A stretch of 64,000 nt of DNA, taken from the NCBI RefSeq assembly GCF_000383595.1, contig NZ_KB911581.1:6159519-6223518 (forward strand), read 5' to 3'. Positions 40,465-49,627 of the stretch are shown here, piece after piece (position 1 is the first letter of the stretch; each line of letters begins with the position of its first letter). Below the pieces are notes generated by a model that saw nothing but the letters and a program-made list of their open reading frames with translations, searched no databases and was not told the DNA's origin. A program made the translations under genes and the position numbers. Source of the DNA: Streptomyces bottropensis ATCC 25435. Its GTDB lineage: Bacteria; Actinomycetota; Actinomycetes; Streptomycetales; Streptomycetaceae.

Positions 40465-41955
40465 ATGAACATCATCAGCTGGAACGGCACCGAACCGGAG
40501 AACCCGCTGGTGCCGGGCGACGCGACCGAGCGCGACAGCGTGAAGATCGTGAACGCCCTGTTCACCGGCCTCGTCGAGTACGACCCGCACACGGCCGAAC
40601 CCCGCCCGGCGGTGGCGAAGTCGATGGACTCGGCCGACTCCCGGGTCTACCGGATCACCCTGCACGAGGGATGGACGTTCCACGACGGGACCCCGGTCAC
40701 CGCCGCGAGCTTCGTCGACGCCTGGAACTACACCGCCTACGGCCCGAACGGACTGCAGGGCGCCGAGTACCTCTCCCACATCCAGGGCTACGAGGCGACC
40801 CAGAGCGGATCGACGGACGAACTGTCGGGCCTGAAGGTGATCGACGACAGCACCTTCGAGGTGACCCTGTCGGCGCCGTTCTCCGCGTTCGTGACCCAGC
40901 TGGGGTACACCGCGTTCTTCCCGCTGCCGCGCGCGTTCTTCTCCGACCGCGAGGCGTTCGAGGCCCACCCGATCGGCAACGGGCCCTTCCGCTTCGCCTC
41001 GCGCACCGCCGGGGAGCACATCCTGCTGACGCGCTACGACGCCTACGCCGGAGTCCGCAAACCGCACGTCGACGGCGTGGAGTTCCGGTTCTACCGGATG
41101 CTGGAGGACGCCTACGCGGACGTGGTGGCGAACAAGCTCGACTATCTCGACTTCGTCCCGGCGGACGCGCTCGACGGTGGCCGGTACAAGGAGGAGCTGG
41201 CCGGGCGCTGCGTCTCCAAGCCGTACATGGGCGTGCAGTCGATATCGTTCCCGATGCACGACGAGCGCTTCGGTGACCCGCGTCTGCGTCAGGCGCTCTC
41301 CATGGCCATCGACCGGCAGTATGTGATCGACAAGGCGTTCGACGGCGACAAGATGCTCCCCGACGGGCTGGTGCCGCCGATCGTGCCCGGGTACGGCGGC
41401 GGGGCCGGCGGGGAGCTGTGCACCTATCAGCCGGAGAAGGCGAGGGCGTTGTTCGAGGCGTCCGGTTTCCAGGGGCCGATCGAGCTGACCTCCAACGACG
41501 ACTCGGCCAACCAGGTGTGGATCGACGCGGCCTGCGAAACGATCACCGCGGCCCTGGGCGTCGAGGCACGGTACGCGCCGGTCCCGACCTTCGGCGAGTT
41601 CCGCAAGCTGATCAACGAACGGAAGATCACCACCGTCTTCCGCTCCGGCTGGGTCGCGGACTACCCGTCCATCGAGAACTTCCTCAACCCGATCTTCCGC
41701 ACGGGCGCGGCGGTCAACGGCTCCAATTACTCCAACCCGGAGGTGGACGCGCTGCTGGCCGAGGCGGACGCCGCCCCGACCGAGCAGGAGGGCTGGGCGC
41801 TCTACCAGCAGGCGGAGAAGAAGATCCTGCAGGACATGCCGGCGATTCCGCTGTGGTACCAGAAGGTGGAGTCGGGCTGGTCCACCCGGACCAGGAACGT
41901 CACCGTCACTCCGCTGCTGCAGCTGGATCTGTTCGATGTGACGCTGGAGGACTGA
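40465..41955 (+). CDS. ABC-type oligopeptide-binding protein homologue without signal peptide
   Basis: A 496-residue solute-binding protein of family 5 (OppA/DppA). It begins directly in the mature domain (MNIISWNGTEPENPLVPGD), lacking a lipoprotein lipobox or Sec signal, and all family blocks follow: YRITLHEGWTFHDGTPVTA, FPMHDERFGDPRLRQALSMAIDR, FRSGWVADYPSIENFL, and MPAIPLWYQ. No permease or ATPase genes are nearby. ATG 40465 has a GAGGAGA site, and no upstream in-frame start would add a signal. Orphan OppA-like proteins are required in clavulanic acid biosynthesis, so an intracellular binding or enzymatic role in this pathway is possible. It ends the block before a decayed gene. Confidence 0.87.
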   Translation: MNIISWNGTEPENPLVPGDATERDSVKIVNALFTGLVEYDPHTAEPRPAVAKSMDSADSRVYRITLHEGWTFHDGTPVTAASFVDAWNYTAYGPNGLQGAEYLSHIQGYEATQSGSTDELSGLKVIDDSTFEVTLSAPFSAFVTQLGYTAFFPLPRAFFSDREAFEAHPIGNGPFRFASRTAGEHILLTRYDAYAGVRKPHVDGVEFRFYRMLEDAYADVVANKLDYLDFVPADALDGGRYKEELAGRCVSKPYMGVQSISFPMHDERFGDPRLRQALSMAIDRQYVIDKAFDGDKMLPDGLVPPIVPGYGGGAGGELCTYQPEKARALFEASGFQGPIELTSNDDSANQVWIDAACETITAALGVEARYAPVPTFGEFRKLINERKITTVFRSGWVADYPSIENFLNPIFRTGAAVNGSNYSNPEVDALLAEADAAPTEQEGWALYQQAEKKILQDMPAIPLWYQKVESGWSTRTRNVTVTPLLQLDLFDVTLED

Positions 41956-42037
41956 CCGGCTGACCCCCTCGCGCGAGACCCGTCACCGCGGCCCGGCCGC
42001 GACGGCGGGCCTCTCGCATGTCCGTGCCCGCACGTCC

Positions 42038-42549
42038 GGCCACGACCACCACGCCGCGGTCCGAGGGCGTGACGGCCGTGCGGCGGGACGCCGGCGTGAC
42101 CGTCCCGGAGGGTGAGCGGACCGTCGTCCGGGTCGGCGGCGTACGGGTCGGGGGCGCCGGGACGAGGGGGTTCGGCGGCGGCTTCGCCGGGCGCGGCGGC
42201 AGCGAGTTCGGCGAACCGGAGATGAAGGCCTTCGTCCGCGGCACCCGGGGGCTCGCGGACGGGCTGCGCCGAGCCCTCGACGCGTTGGCGCGGTACGGCT
42301 GCGCGGTGCGGATCGCGCTCACGCGCTTCTCGCCCGTACCGGACACGCTCGTCGGTGCGCCGCTGGAGATCCACCCCTTCCTCGGCAGTGGTCCGCCGGC
42401 CGGGGCGGTGGACGGGTCCGGCGCCGACCTCGCCGTCCACGGCCATGCCCACCTGGAAACCGAGCACGGCATCACGAGCGGTGGGATGCGGGTGCGCGAT
42501 GTCGCCCAGCCGGTCGTCCGGCGCGCCTTCGCGGTGAACCGGCAGCCGG
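42038..42549 (+). pseudogene. Decayed metallophosphoesterase, 3' half with frameshift
   Basis: The frame from about 42060 encodes blocks typical of actinobacterial calcineurin-like phosphoesterases: GSEFGEPEMKAFVRGT, then FSPVPDTLVGAPLEIHPFLGS, written here as PVPDTLVGAPLEIHPFLG, and the metal-ligand segment LAVHGHAHLETEHG with RVRDVAQPVVRRAFAV. The GNHD-type motif appears in another frame as GHDHHA at 42038-42055, so a frameshift separates it. The N-terminal DLH metal motif is missing, as upstream DNA is the binding-protein gene. This is a truncated, nonfunctional gene ending in readthrough to 42665. Confidence 0.72.
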
Positions 42550-42687
42550 TGCACCCGGATCGCACCACGTCCCAGGAGGGTCCCAACGGCCGTTGCCCCG
42601 GCCGGGGGACGACGGAGTCCAAGCCGGTCGGCGCCGCCCATACGGCGACCGGCGTCGAGGGCTGAACCCCGGGGAACCGCGCCGGTC

Positions 42688-44586
42688 CTACACGGCGCCG
42701 ACCGGTGCCTCCACCTCGGGCTCCGCCGTCTTCTCGAACTGCGTCCGGTACAGCTCCGCGTACCGTCCGTCCGCCGCCAGCAGTTCCTCGTGCCGGCCGC
42801 GTTCCACGATCCGGCCGGCCTCGACGACGAGGATCTGGTCGGCCGTCCGTACGGTCGACAGACGGTGGGCGATGACCACGGCCGTCCTCCCCTCCAGTGC
42901 CTCCGTGAGGGCCTCCTGGACCGCGGCCTCCGAGGTGTTGTCGAGGTGGGCGGTGGCCTCGTCGAGGATGACGACGCGCTGGCGGGCCAGGAGCAGCCGG
43001 GCGATCGTCATGCGCTGGCGTTCGCCGCCGGAGAGGCGGTAGCCGCGTTCGCCGACGACGGTGTCGAGGTCGTCGGGCAGGGCGCGGACGAGGTCGTCGA
43101 GGCGGGCCCGGCGCAGGACGTCCCACAGGTCGTCGTCCGTGGCGTCGGGGCGGGCCAGGAGCAGGTTGGCCCGCACGGTGTCGTGGAAGAGGTGACCGTC
43201 CTGGGTGACCATGCCGAGGGTGCCGCGCAGTGACGCCGTACTGAGGTCGCGCACGTCGACGCCGCCGACGCGGACGGCCCCCGCGTCCGTGTCGTACAGC
43301 CGGGGCAGCAGTTGGGCGACGGTCGACTTGCCGGCGCCGGAGGAGCCGACGAGGGCGACGGTCTGGCCGGGTTCGGCGCGGAAGGAGACGCCGTGCAGGA
43401 CCTCGGTGCCGCCTCGGGTGTCGAGGGAGGCCACCTCCTCCAGGGAGGCGAGGGAGACCTTGTCGGCGGACGGGTAGCCGAAGCGGACGTCGTCGAACTC
43501 CACGGCGACCGGGCCTTCGGGCACCTCGCGGGCGTCCGGCTTCTCCTCGATGAGCGGCTTGAGGTCCAGTACCTCGAAGACGCGCTCGAAGCTCACCAGG
43601 GCGCTCATGATCTCCACGCGTGCCCCGGCCAGCGCGGTCAGGGGCGCGTACAGCCGGGTCAGCAGCAGTGCCAGGGACACGATCGCGCCCGCGTCCAGGG
43701 TGCCGCGCAGCGCGAACCAGCCGCCGAGGCCGTACACCAGGGCGAGCGCGAGGGCCGAGACGAGGGTGAGGGCGGTGATGAACGCCGACTGCGCCATCGC
43801 CGTACGGATGCCGATGTCCCGGACCCGGGCGGCGCGCTCGGCGAACTCGGCGGACTCGTCGTCCGGCCGTCCGAACAGTTTGACGAGGGTGGCGCCGGGC
43901 GCCGAGAAACGCTCGGTCATCCGGGTGCCCATCGCCGCGTTGAGGTCGGCCGCCTCCCGCTGGAGCCGGGCCATCCGGCGGCCCATGCGGCGGGCGGGGA
44001 TCACGAAGACGGGCAGCAGGACGAGGGACAGGAGGGTGATCTGCCAGGAGAGCGTGAGCATGACGGCGAGGGTGAGCAGCAGGGTGACCACGTTGCTCAC
44101 CACTCCGGACAGGGTGTTGCTGAAGGCCCGCTGTGCGCCGATGACGTCGTTGTTGAGACGACTGACGAGCGCTCCCGTACGAGTACGTGTGAAGAACGCG
44201 ACCGGCATGCGCTGCACATGATCGAAGACAGCGGTCCGCAGATCGAGGATGAGTCCCTCGCCGAGCGTCGCGGACAGGCGGCGGCCGAGCAGTCCGAGCG
44301 CCGCTTCGGCGACCGCGATGAGCGCGATGAGCACGGCAAGGCGGACGACGCGTGCCTCGTCGCCGTCGGACACGATCACGTCCACGACGCTCCCCGCGAG
44401 CACCGGCGTCGCCACGGCGAGCAGCGCGGTCACGACACTGAGGGCGACGAACCACGCGATACGGCGACGATGTGGACGGGCGAAGGCGCCGATACGCCGT
44501 AGCGTCGCGCGGGCGAAGGGGCGGCTGTGCTGCCGGGCGGTCATCAGGCCCTGCAGCTGGGTCCAGGCGGTGGTCTCCATACTCAT
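42688..44586 (-). CDS. ABC multidrug-type exporter (SoxR-regulated, SCO7008-like)
   Basis: A 632-residue half-transporter with six membrane helices in residues about 40-320, then a nucleotide-binding domain: Walker A GSSGAGKSTV, signature LSGGERQRM, Walker B VVILDEATAHLD, and the H-loop VIAHRLSTVR. Two such subunits would form an exporter driven by ATP hydrolysis. Its promoter region carries a 20-bp palindrome that fits the SoxR operator at 44602-44621. In S. coelicolor SoxR directly activates an ABC transporter (SCO7008) in response to redox-active antibiotics, so export of redox-cycling aromatic metabolites is a likely role. In-frame ATGs at 44586 and 44580 are both possible starts. Confidence 0.93.
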   Translation of the reverse strand: MSMETTAWTQLQGLMTARQHSRPFARATLRRIGAFARPHRRRIAWFVALSVVTALLAVATPVLAGSVVDVIVSDGDEARVVRLAVLIALIAVAEAALGLLGRRLSATLGEGLILDLRTAVFDHVQRMPVAFFTRTRTGALVSRLNNDVIGAQRAFSNTLSGVVSNVVTLLLTLAVMLTLSWQITLLSLVLLPVFVIPARRMGRRMARLQREAADLNAAMGTRMTERFSAPGATLVKLFGRPDDESAEFAERAARVRDIGIRTAMAQSAFITALTLVSALALALVYGLGGWFALRGTLDAGAIVSLALLLTRLYAPLTALAGARVEIMSALVSFERVFEVLDLKPLIEEKPDAREVPEGPVAVEFDDVRFGYPSADKVSLASLEEVASLDTRGGTEVLHGVSFRAEPGQTVALVGSSGAGKSTVAQLLPRLYDTDAGAVRVGGVDVRDLSTASLRGTLGMVTQDGHLFHDTVRANLLLARPDATDDDLWDVLRRARLDDLVRALPDDLDTVVGERGYRLSGGERQRMTIARLLLARQRVVILDEATAHLDNTSEAAVQEALTEALEGRTAVVIAHRLSTVRTADQILVVEAGRIVERGRHEELLAADGRYAELYRTQFEKTAEPEVEAPVGAV

Positions 44587-44601
44587 ACGAAGGACGCTAG
44601 G

Positions 44602-44621
44602 ACCTCGACCTAGCTTGAGGT
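44602..44621. promoter_or_regulatory. SoxR-type operator
   Basis: acctcgacctagcttgaggt is a near-perfect palindrome fitting the SoxR box (consensus of CCTCAA and TTGAGG half-sites around a short centre). It is 16 bases upstream of the ABC-transporter start and overlaps a TTGACC -35-like element, with the longer spacing typical of MerR-family promoters. The divergent flippase-like gene begins 134 bases away on the other side. Confidence 0.82.
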
Positions 44622-44754
44622 CAAGCCTGGGTCGGCGTACGCCGGGGCGCGAGTGGGGACGGCGGACCCGGGCGCGGGGAAGTCCGCCGCCGGTCGACCG
44701 CCGTACGCGCGCCCGCAACCCCCGGTTGGCCGGGCACGGAGAACCTCTTCCGGT

Positions 44755-45717
44755 GTGACAGCGATACCACTCCCCCGACGCAATGCCGGGCGGGTCCCGG
44801 TACGGCGGATCCTCTGCCTGCTGCCCCTCGCCCTGGTGCTGGTGGTCGCCGTGCGGCACCGTGCCGTTCTCGTCGAGGGCCTCGCCCAGCTGGCGTCGGC
44901 ACGCCGGCCCTGGCTGGCCGCGGCGGTCGGCGCGACCTGCCTGACCTGGGTGGCGGCGGCCGTGACCCGGCAGGGGGCGCTCGTCGAGCGGCTGCCGGCG
45001 GGGCGGTTGCTGGCCACCCAGTTCGCGGCGGGCGCGGCGAACCATCTGCTGCCGACCGGGCTGGGGGCGAGCGCGGTGAACCTGCGGTTCATGACGGTGT
45101 GCGGGGTGTCACTGCCGCGCTCCTCGGCGGCGCTGGCGCTGTATCTGCTCGCCGAGTCCGTCGCCCGCGTCGGCCTGCTGCTGGCCCTGCTGCTGGCGTT
45201 CCCCCGGGCGCTGCGGCTCGGCCCGCTCCTTCCTGCCGGTACGTCGACTCCCCTGCTGGTCACGGCAGTTGCCGTCGCGTGCGCCGCCGTGGCTGTGGTT
45301 CTGCTCGTACGACGCCTGCGCACGGCCGTGTTCGGCTTCGTGCGCACGGCGCTGGGCGAGGCCCGCGCGGTGCACACCCGGCCGGCGCGCGTCCTGGCGC
45401 TCTGGGGAGGTTCGCTCGCGTTCCCGGCCCTCCAGGCGGGCGTACTGGTCAGTGTGGGGCTGGCGTTGGGGCTTCGCGTGCCGGTGGCGCACATGGCACT
45501 CGCCTATCTCGCGGCCACGGTCGCGGTCGCCGTCGTACCGACTCCGGGCGGTCTCGGCACCGTGGAGGCCGCACTCGTGGTCGCCCTGGTCGCGGCCGGC
45601 GGCCCGCTCGCCGTGGCGACGGCGGTGGTGCTGACGTTCCGGGTCATCACGGTCTGGCTCCCCCTGCTGCCGGGCGCGCTGACGCTCGGCGCGCTGGTTC
45701 GGCTGAAGGTGATCTGA
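44755..45717 (+). CDS. Lysylphosphatidylglycerol-synthase-transmembrane/flippase-like membrane protein
   Basis: A 320-residue integral membrane protein with about seven to eight hydrophobic helices and the UPF0104/LPG-synthase-TM pattern (AAGAANHLLPTGLGASAVNL and VAVVPTPGGLGTVEAAL). This family includes MprF-like flippase domains that translocate lipids or lipid-linked compounds. It lacks the C-terminal catalytic domain of full LPG synthase. GTG 44755 is preferred since it gives a compact N-terminus right before the first helix. It is divergent from the SoxR-boxed exporter and shares its intergenic region. Confidence 0.85.
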   Translation: MTAIPLPRRNAGRVPVRRILCLLPLALVLVVAVRHRAVLVEGLAQLASARRPWLAAAVGATCLTWVAAAVTRQGALVERLPAGRLLATQFAAGAANHLLPTGLGASAVNLRFMTVCGVSLPRSSAALALYLLAESVARVGLLLALLLAFPRALRLGPLLPAGTSTPLLVTAVAVACAAVAVVLLVRRLRTAVFGFVRTALGEARAVHTRPARVLALWGGSLAFPALQAGVLVSVGLALGLRVPVAHMALAYLAATVAVAVVPTPGGLGTVEAALVVALVAAGGPLAVATAVVLTFRVITVWLPLLPGALTLGALVRLKVI

Positions 45718-46039
45718 CGGGGGGTGGGACGGGGGCGAGAGGCCGGATGTCGGCCGAGCCGGCCCGGGGAGCGGATGCGGGCGATCCCGGTACGGGAGGC
45801 GGCCGTACCACGGTGCACATCCGGACAATCCCGGGGACGCGGGGCCGGTCGTCGGCCGATCCGCGCAGGTCCGGTGCCGATCAGCCGTGGGGATGCGGCA
45901 GGATGAGCGGTCGCGCCCGACGGCGTACACGCGTCCGGGCAGGCGCTGATCGTGCATCTCGATTTCGAGCAGGTGGCAAGGTGACGACACATCACATACG
46001 GCTCTGGAGCCGCTCCCCGCGTCCCTCGGGAGGCGGCCG
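45718..46039. other. 320-base intergenic region
   Basis: Between the flippase-like gene and the mechanosensitive-channel gene I see no gene, RNA or strong hairpin. It should hold the promoter of the channel gene; a gggagg site lies right before ATG 46040. Confidence 0.6.
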
Positions 46040-47122
46040 ATGACCCGGGCCCTCACCCTCGACGACTACCTCGTGGCCGGAATCACCCTGGCCGCGGGCC
46101 TGTTGGCCGCGTTCCTGCTGCGGCTGCTGCTGCGCTGGCTCGGCGGTCACGCGACGAAGACCCGCTGGGGCGGTGACGACGTCATCGTCGACACACTGCG
46201 CTCCCTGGTCCCCTGGAGCGCGTTCGTCGGCGGCGCGGCGGCCGCGGCGGCGGTGCTGCCGCTGACCAAGACCGTGCAGCACAACGTGAACCAGTCCCTG
46301 ACGGTGCTGTTCATCCTGGTCGCCACGATCACGTCGGCCCGGGTGATCGCCGGTCTGGTGCGCTCGCTCGCCCAGTCCCGGGCCGGGGTCGCGGGCTCGG
46401 TCACGATCTTCGTGAACATCACCCGCGTCACGGTCCTCGCGATCGGCTGCCTGGTCATCCTGCAGACCCTGGGCATACCGGTCGCCCCGCTGGTCACCGC
46501 ACTGGGCGTCGGCGGTCTCGCGGTGGCCCTGGCCCTCCAGGACACCCTCGCCAACCTCTTCGCGGGCATCCACATCCTCGCCTCGAAGACGGTCCAGCCG
46601 GGTGACTACATCAAGCTGAGCAGCGGCGAGGAGGGCTATGTCGTCGACATCAACTGGCGGCAGACGACGATCAAGTCGCTCTCCAACAACCTGGTGATCA
46701 TCCCCAACGGCCAGCTCGCCGGCACGAACATGACCAACTTCAACCAGCCCGAGCAGGACATGACCGTGCTCGTACAGGTGGGCGTCGGCTACGACAGCGA
46801 CCTGGAGCATGTCGAGCAGGTCACCAACGAGGTCATCGCCGAGACCATGAAGGAGGTCGGCGGCGCGGTCCCCGACCACGAGCCCGCCGTCCGCTTCCAC
46901 ACCTTCGGCGACTCGCGCATCGGGATGACGGTGATCCTCGGGGTCGGGGAGTTCAGCGACCAGTACCGGATCAAGCACGAGTTCATCAAGCGCCTGCACA
47001 AGCGTTACCGCGCCGAGGGCATCAGCGTGCCGGTGCCGCGCCGGGCGATCACCCTGCAGACGGGCGGCGGCAGCGTGGAGATCCCCCACCAGCGGGAGTC
47101 CTCGATCGAGGTCGCCCCGTAG
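46040..47122 (+). CDS. Small-conductance mechanosensitive channel, MscS family
   Basis: A 360-residue membrane protein with about four helices. The pore helix GVGGLAVALALQDTLANLFAGI, written here as VGGLAVALALQDTLANLF (residues about 157-174), is followed by the MscS beta domain (VQPGDYIKLSSGEEGYVVDI, WRQTTIK, NNLVIIPNGQLAGTNMTNF) and the alpha/beta C-terminal domain. Such channels open under membrane tension to release solutes after osmotic downshock. ATG 46040 has a gggagg site. A long GC-rich hairpin follows the stop. Confidence 0.95.
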   Translation: MTRALTLDDYLVAGITLAAGLLAAFLLRLLLRWLGGHATKTRWGGDDVIVDTLRSLVPWSAFVGGAAAAAAVLPLTKTVQHNVNQSLTVLFILVATITSARVIAGLVRSLAQSRAGVAGSVTIFVNITRVTVLAIGCLVILQTLGIPVAPLVTALGVGGLAVALALQDTLANLFAGIHILASKTVQPGDYIKLSSGEEGYVVDINWRQTTIKSLSNNLVIIPNGQLAGTNMTNFNQPEQDMTVLVQVGVGYDSDLEHVEQVTNEVIAETMKEVGGAVPDHEPAVRFHTFGDSRIGMTVILGVGEFSDQYRIKHEFIKRLHKRYRAEGISVPVPRRAITLQTGGGSVEIPHQRESSIEVAP

Positions 47123-47124
47123 CC

Positions 47125-47166
47125 GCGCGCTTCCCCGCGCCCCTCTTCGAGGGCGCGGGGAGCGCG
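47125..47166 (+). terminator. Terminator after the channel gene
   Basis: A long imperfect hairpin (gcgcgcttccccgcgccc arm beginning at 47125, returning arm to 47166, with one bulged C) closes near ttc, right after the TAG of the mechanosensitive-channel gene. It lacks a T run but is a strong GC stem typical of Streptomyces terminators. Confidence 0.65.
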
Positions 47167-47317
47167 CGACCGGGGTCCGGGACGCAGCCCCGAGTCCTTG
47201 ACGGGGGCGGGAAAGATCCGTGGTGAGCCCCCGCACACGCCGACCCCTGTCGAGTCCCTCCCCCGCACGAGATATCTTGATGTCGAGCAATGTTGCAGAC
47301 GTGGAGCGGAGCACCCG

Positions 47318-49537
47318 GTGACTGACTCGACCATCATCTACACGCACACTGACGAGGCGCCCGCCCTGGCGACCCACTCGTTCCTGCCCGTGATCAAGGC
47401 GTACGCCTCGCAGGCCGGCGTCTCCGTCGAGACCCGTGACATCTCGCTGGCCGGGCGCATCATCGCCGTCTTCCCGGAGTACCTGGAGGAGGGGCAGCGC
47501 ATCCCCGACGCCCTCTCCGAGCTGGGCGAACTGGCGAAGACGCCCGCGGCGAACATCATCAAGCTGCCGAACGTCTCGGCGTCGATCCCCCAGCTCAAGG
47601 CCGCCGTCGCGGAGCTGCAGAGCCAGGGCTACGCGCTGCCGGACTACCCGGACGACCCGAAGTCCGACGAGGAGCGTGAGATCCGCGCCCGTTACGACAA
47701 GATCAAGGGTTCCGCCGTGAACCCGGTCCTGCGTGAGGGCAACTCCGACCGCCGCGCCCCCGCCTCGGTCAAGAACTACGCCAAGAACCACCCGCACCGC
47801 ATGGGCGCCTGGTCCGCCGACTCCAAGACGAACGTCGCGACCATGGGCGAGAACGACTTCCGCTCCACCGAGAAGTCCGCGGTGATCTCGGAGGCCGGTT
47901 CGCTGCGGATCGAGCTGGTCGGCGACGACGGCTCCACCACCGTGCTGCGCGAGTCCGTACCCGTCCTGGCCGGCGAGGTCGTCGACGCCTCGGTGATGCG
48001 CGTGGCGGCGCTCCGCGAGTTCCTGACCGCGCAGGTCGCGCGTGCCAAGGCCGAGGGCGTGCTGTTCTCCGTGCACCTCAAGGCCACGATGATGAAGGTC
48101 TCCGACCCGATCGTCTTCGGTCACGTGGTGCGCGCGTTCTTCCCGAAGACCTTCGCGAAGTACGGCGAGACGCTGGCCGCGGCCGGCCTCTCCCCCAACG
48201 ACGGTCTGGGCGGCATCCACAAGGGCCTGGAGGCCCTGCCGGAGGGCGCCGAGATCAGGGCCTCCTTCGACGCCGAGCTGGCCGAGGGCCCGGCGCTGGC
48301 GATGGTCGACTCCGACAAGGGCATCACCAACCTGCACGTGCCGTCCGACGTCATCGTCGACGCCTCCATGCCGGCCATGATCCGCACCTCCGGCCACATG
48401 TGGGGCCCCGACGGCCAGGAGGCCGACACCCTCGCGGTGCTCCCGGACTCCTCGTACTCCGGCGTCTACCAGGTCGTCGTCGACGACTGCCGCGCCAACG
48501 GCGCCTACGACCCGTCGACCATGGGCTCGGTCCCGAACGTCGGCCTCATGGCGCAGAAGGCCGAGGAGTACGGCTCCCACGACAAGACCTTCGAGATCCC
48601 GGTCACCGGCACGGTCCGCCTCGTCGACCGGGCCGGCGACGTGGTGATCGAGCAGGCGGTCTCCGCCGGTGACATCTTCCGTGCCTGCCAGACCAAGGAC
48701 GACCCGATCCGCGACTGGGTGAAGCTGGCCGTCACCCGTGCCCGCGCCACCGGCGACCCGGCGGTGTTCTGGCTGGACGCCACCCGCGCGCACGACGCCA
48801 ACCTGATCGCCAAGGTCGAGCAGTACCTGCCGGAGCACGACACCGAGGGCCTGGACATCCGGATCCTCGCCCCGGTCGAGGCCACCAAGCTGTCGGTGGA
48901 GCGCATCCGCCGCGGCGAGGACACGATCTCGGTGACCGGCAACGTGCTGCGTGACTACCTCACCGACCTGTTCCCGATCCTGGAGCTGGGCACCAGCGCC
49001 AAGATGCTGTCGGTCGTCCCGCTGATGGCGGGCGGCGGCCTCTTCGAGACGGGCGCCGGCGGCTCCGCCCCGAAGCACGTCCAGCAGCTGGTCAAGGAGA
49101 ACTACCTGCGCTGGGACTCCCTGGGCGAGTTCTTCGCCCTGGTCCCGTCCCTGGAGCAGTACGCCGAGGTCACCGGCAACACCCGCGCCAAGGTCCTCGC
49201 CGACACCCTCGACCGCGCCACGGCGACCTTCCTCAACGAGGACAAGTCCCCCTCGCGCCGCGTCGGCGGCATCGACAACCGCGGCAGCCACTTCTACCTG
49301 TCCCTGTACTGGGCCCAGGAGCTGGCCGCGCAGACCGACGACGCCGACCTGGCCAAGGCCTTCGCCCCGCTCGCCGAGACCCTCACGGCGAACGAGCGGA
49401 AGATCGTCGACGAGCTGATCGCCGTCCAGGGCAAGCCGGCCGACATCGGCGGCTACTACCAGCCCGACCCGGCCAAGGCCGCCGCGGTCATGCGCCCGTC
49501 GGCCACGTGGAACGAGGCGCTGGCGAACTTCGCCTGA
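47318..49537 (+). CDS. idh: NADP-dependent isocitrate dehydrogenase, monomeric type
   Basis: A 739-residue enzyme of the monomeric class, which decarboxylates isocitrate to 2-oxoglutarate in the TCA cycle and yields NADPH. SIPQLKAAVAELQSQGYALP near residues 87-106, GNSDRRAPASVKNYAKNHPH near 138-157, the NLHVPSDVIVDASMPAMIR region and GTSAKMLSVVPLMAGGGLFETGAGGSAPKH, given here as SAKMLSVVPLMAGGGLFET, are characteristic. GTG 47318 gives MTDSTIIYTHTDEAP, the usual N-terminus. Upstream an inverted repeat cttga/tcgag lies in ttgatgtcgagcaa near 47276-47290, a possible operator. A 17-bp hairpin follows the gene. Confidence 0.97.
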   Translation: MTDSTIIYTHTDEAPALATHSFLPVIKAYASQAGVSVETRDISLAGRIIAVFPEYLEEGQRIPDALSELGELAKTPAANIIKLPNVSASIPQLKAAVAELQSQGYALPDYPDDPKSDEEREIRARYDKIKGSAVNPVLREGNSDRRAPASVKNYAKNHPHRMGAWSADSKTNVATMGENDFRSTEKSAVISEAGSLRIELVGDDGSTTVLRESVPVLAGEVVDASVMRVAALREFLTAQVARAKAEGVLFSVHLKATMMKVSDPIVFGHVVRAFFPKTFAKYGETLAAAGLSPNDGLGGIHKGLEALPEGAEIRASFDAELAEGPALAMVDSDKGITNLHVPSDVIVDASMPAMIRTSGHMWGPDGQEADTLAVLPDSSYSGVYQVVVDDCRANGAYDPSTMGSVPNVGLMAQKAEEYGSHDKTFEIPVTGTVRLVDRAGDVVIEQAVSAGDIFRACQTKDDPIRDWVKLAVTRARATGDPAVFWLDATRAHDANLIAKVEQYLPEHDTEGLDIRILAPVEATKLSVERIRRGEDTISVTGNVLRDYLTDLFPILELGTSAKMLSVVPLMAGGGLFETGAGGSAPKHVQQLVKENYLRWDSLGEFFALVPSLEQYAEVTGNTRAKVLADTLDRATATFLNEDKSPSRRVGGIDNRGSHFYLSLYWAQELAAQTDDADLAKAFAPLAETLTANERKIVDELIAVQGKPADIGGYYQPDPAKAAAVMRPSATWNEALANFA

Positions 49538-49567
49538 GCCCACGCCCTCGCCCAGACCCACGCATGA

Positions 49568-49605
49568 GCCGACCCCGGCCGGGATCAGTCCCGGCCGGGG
49601 TCGGC
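49568..49605. terminator. Bidirectional terminator behind idh
   Basis: A perfect 17-bp GC-rich stem (49568-49584 with 49589-49605) closes a TCAG loop and is followed by CGTTC. It lies between idh and the convergent alpha/beta hydrolase gene, so it should terminate both. Confidence 0.88.
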
Positions 49606-49627
49606 CGTTCTCCCCCGGGTCCCGCGA

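Noticed and set aside
42018..42665. Intact 215-residue hypothetical protein
   Set aside because: It is the 3' part of a phosphoesterase with an out-of-frame GHDHHA motif, lacking the N-terminal metal-binding half.
45992..49561. Very long 1189-residue minus-strand frame opposite mscS and idh
   Set aside because: It mirrors two confidently identified genes on the plus strand; composition is typical of antisense high-GC shadow frames.
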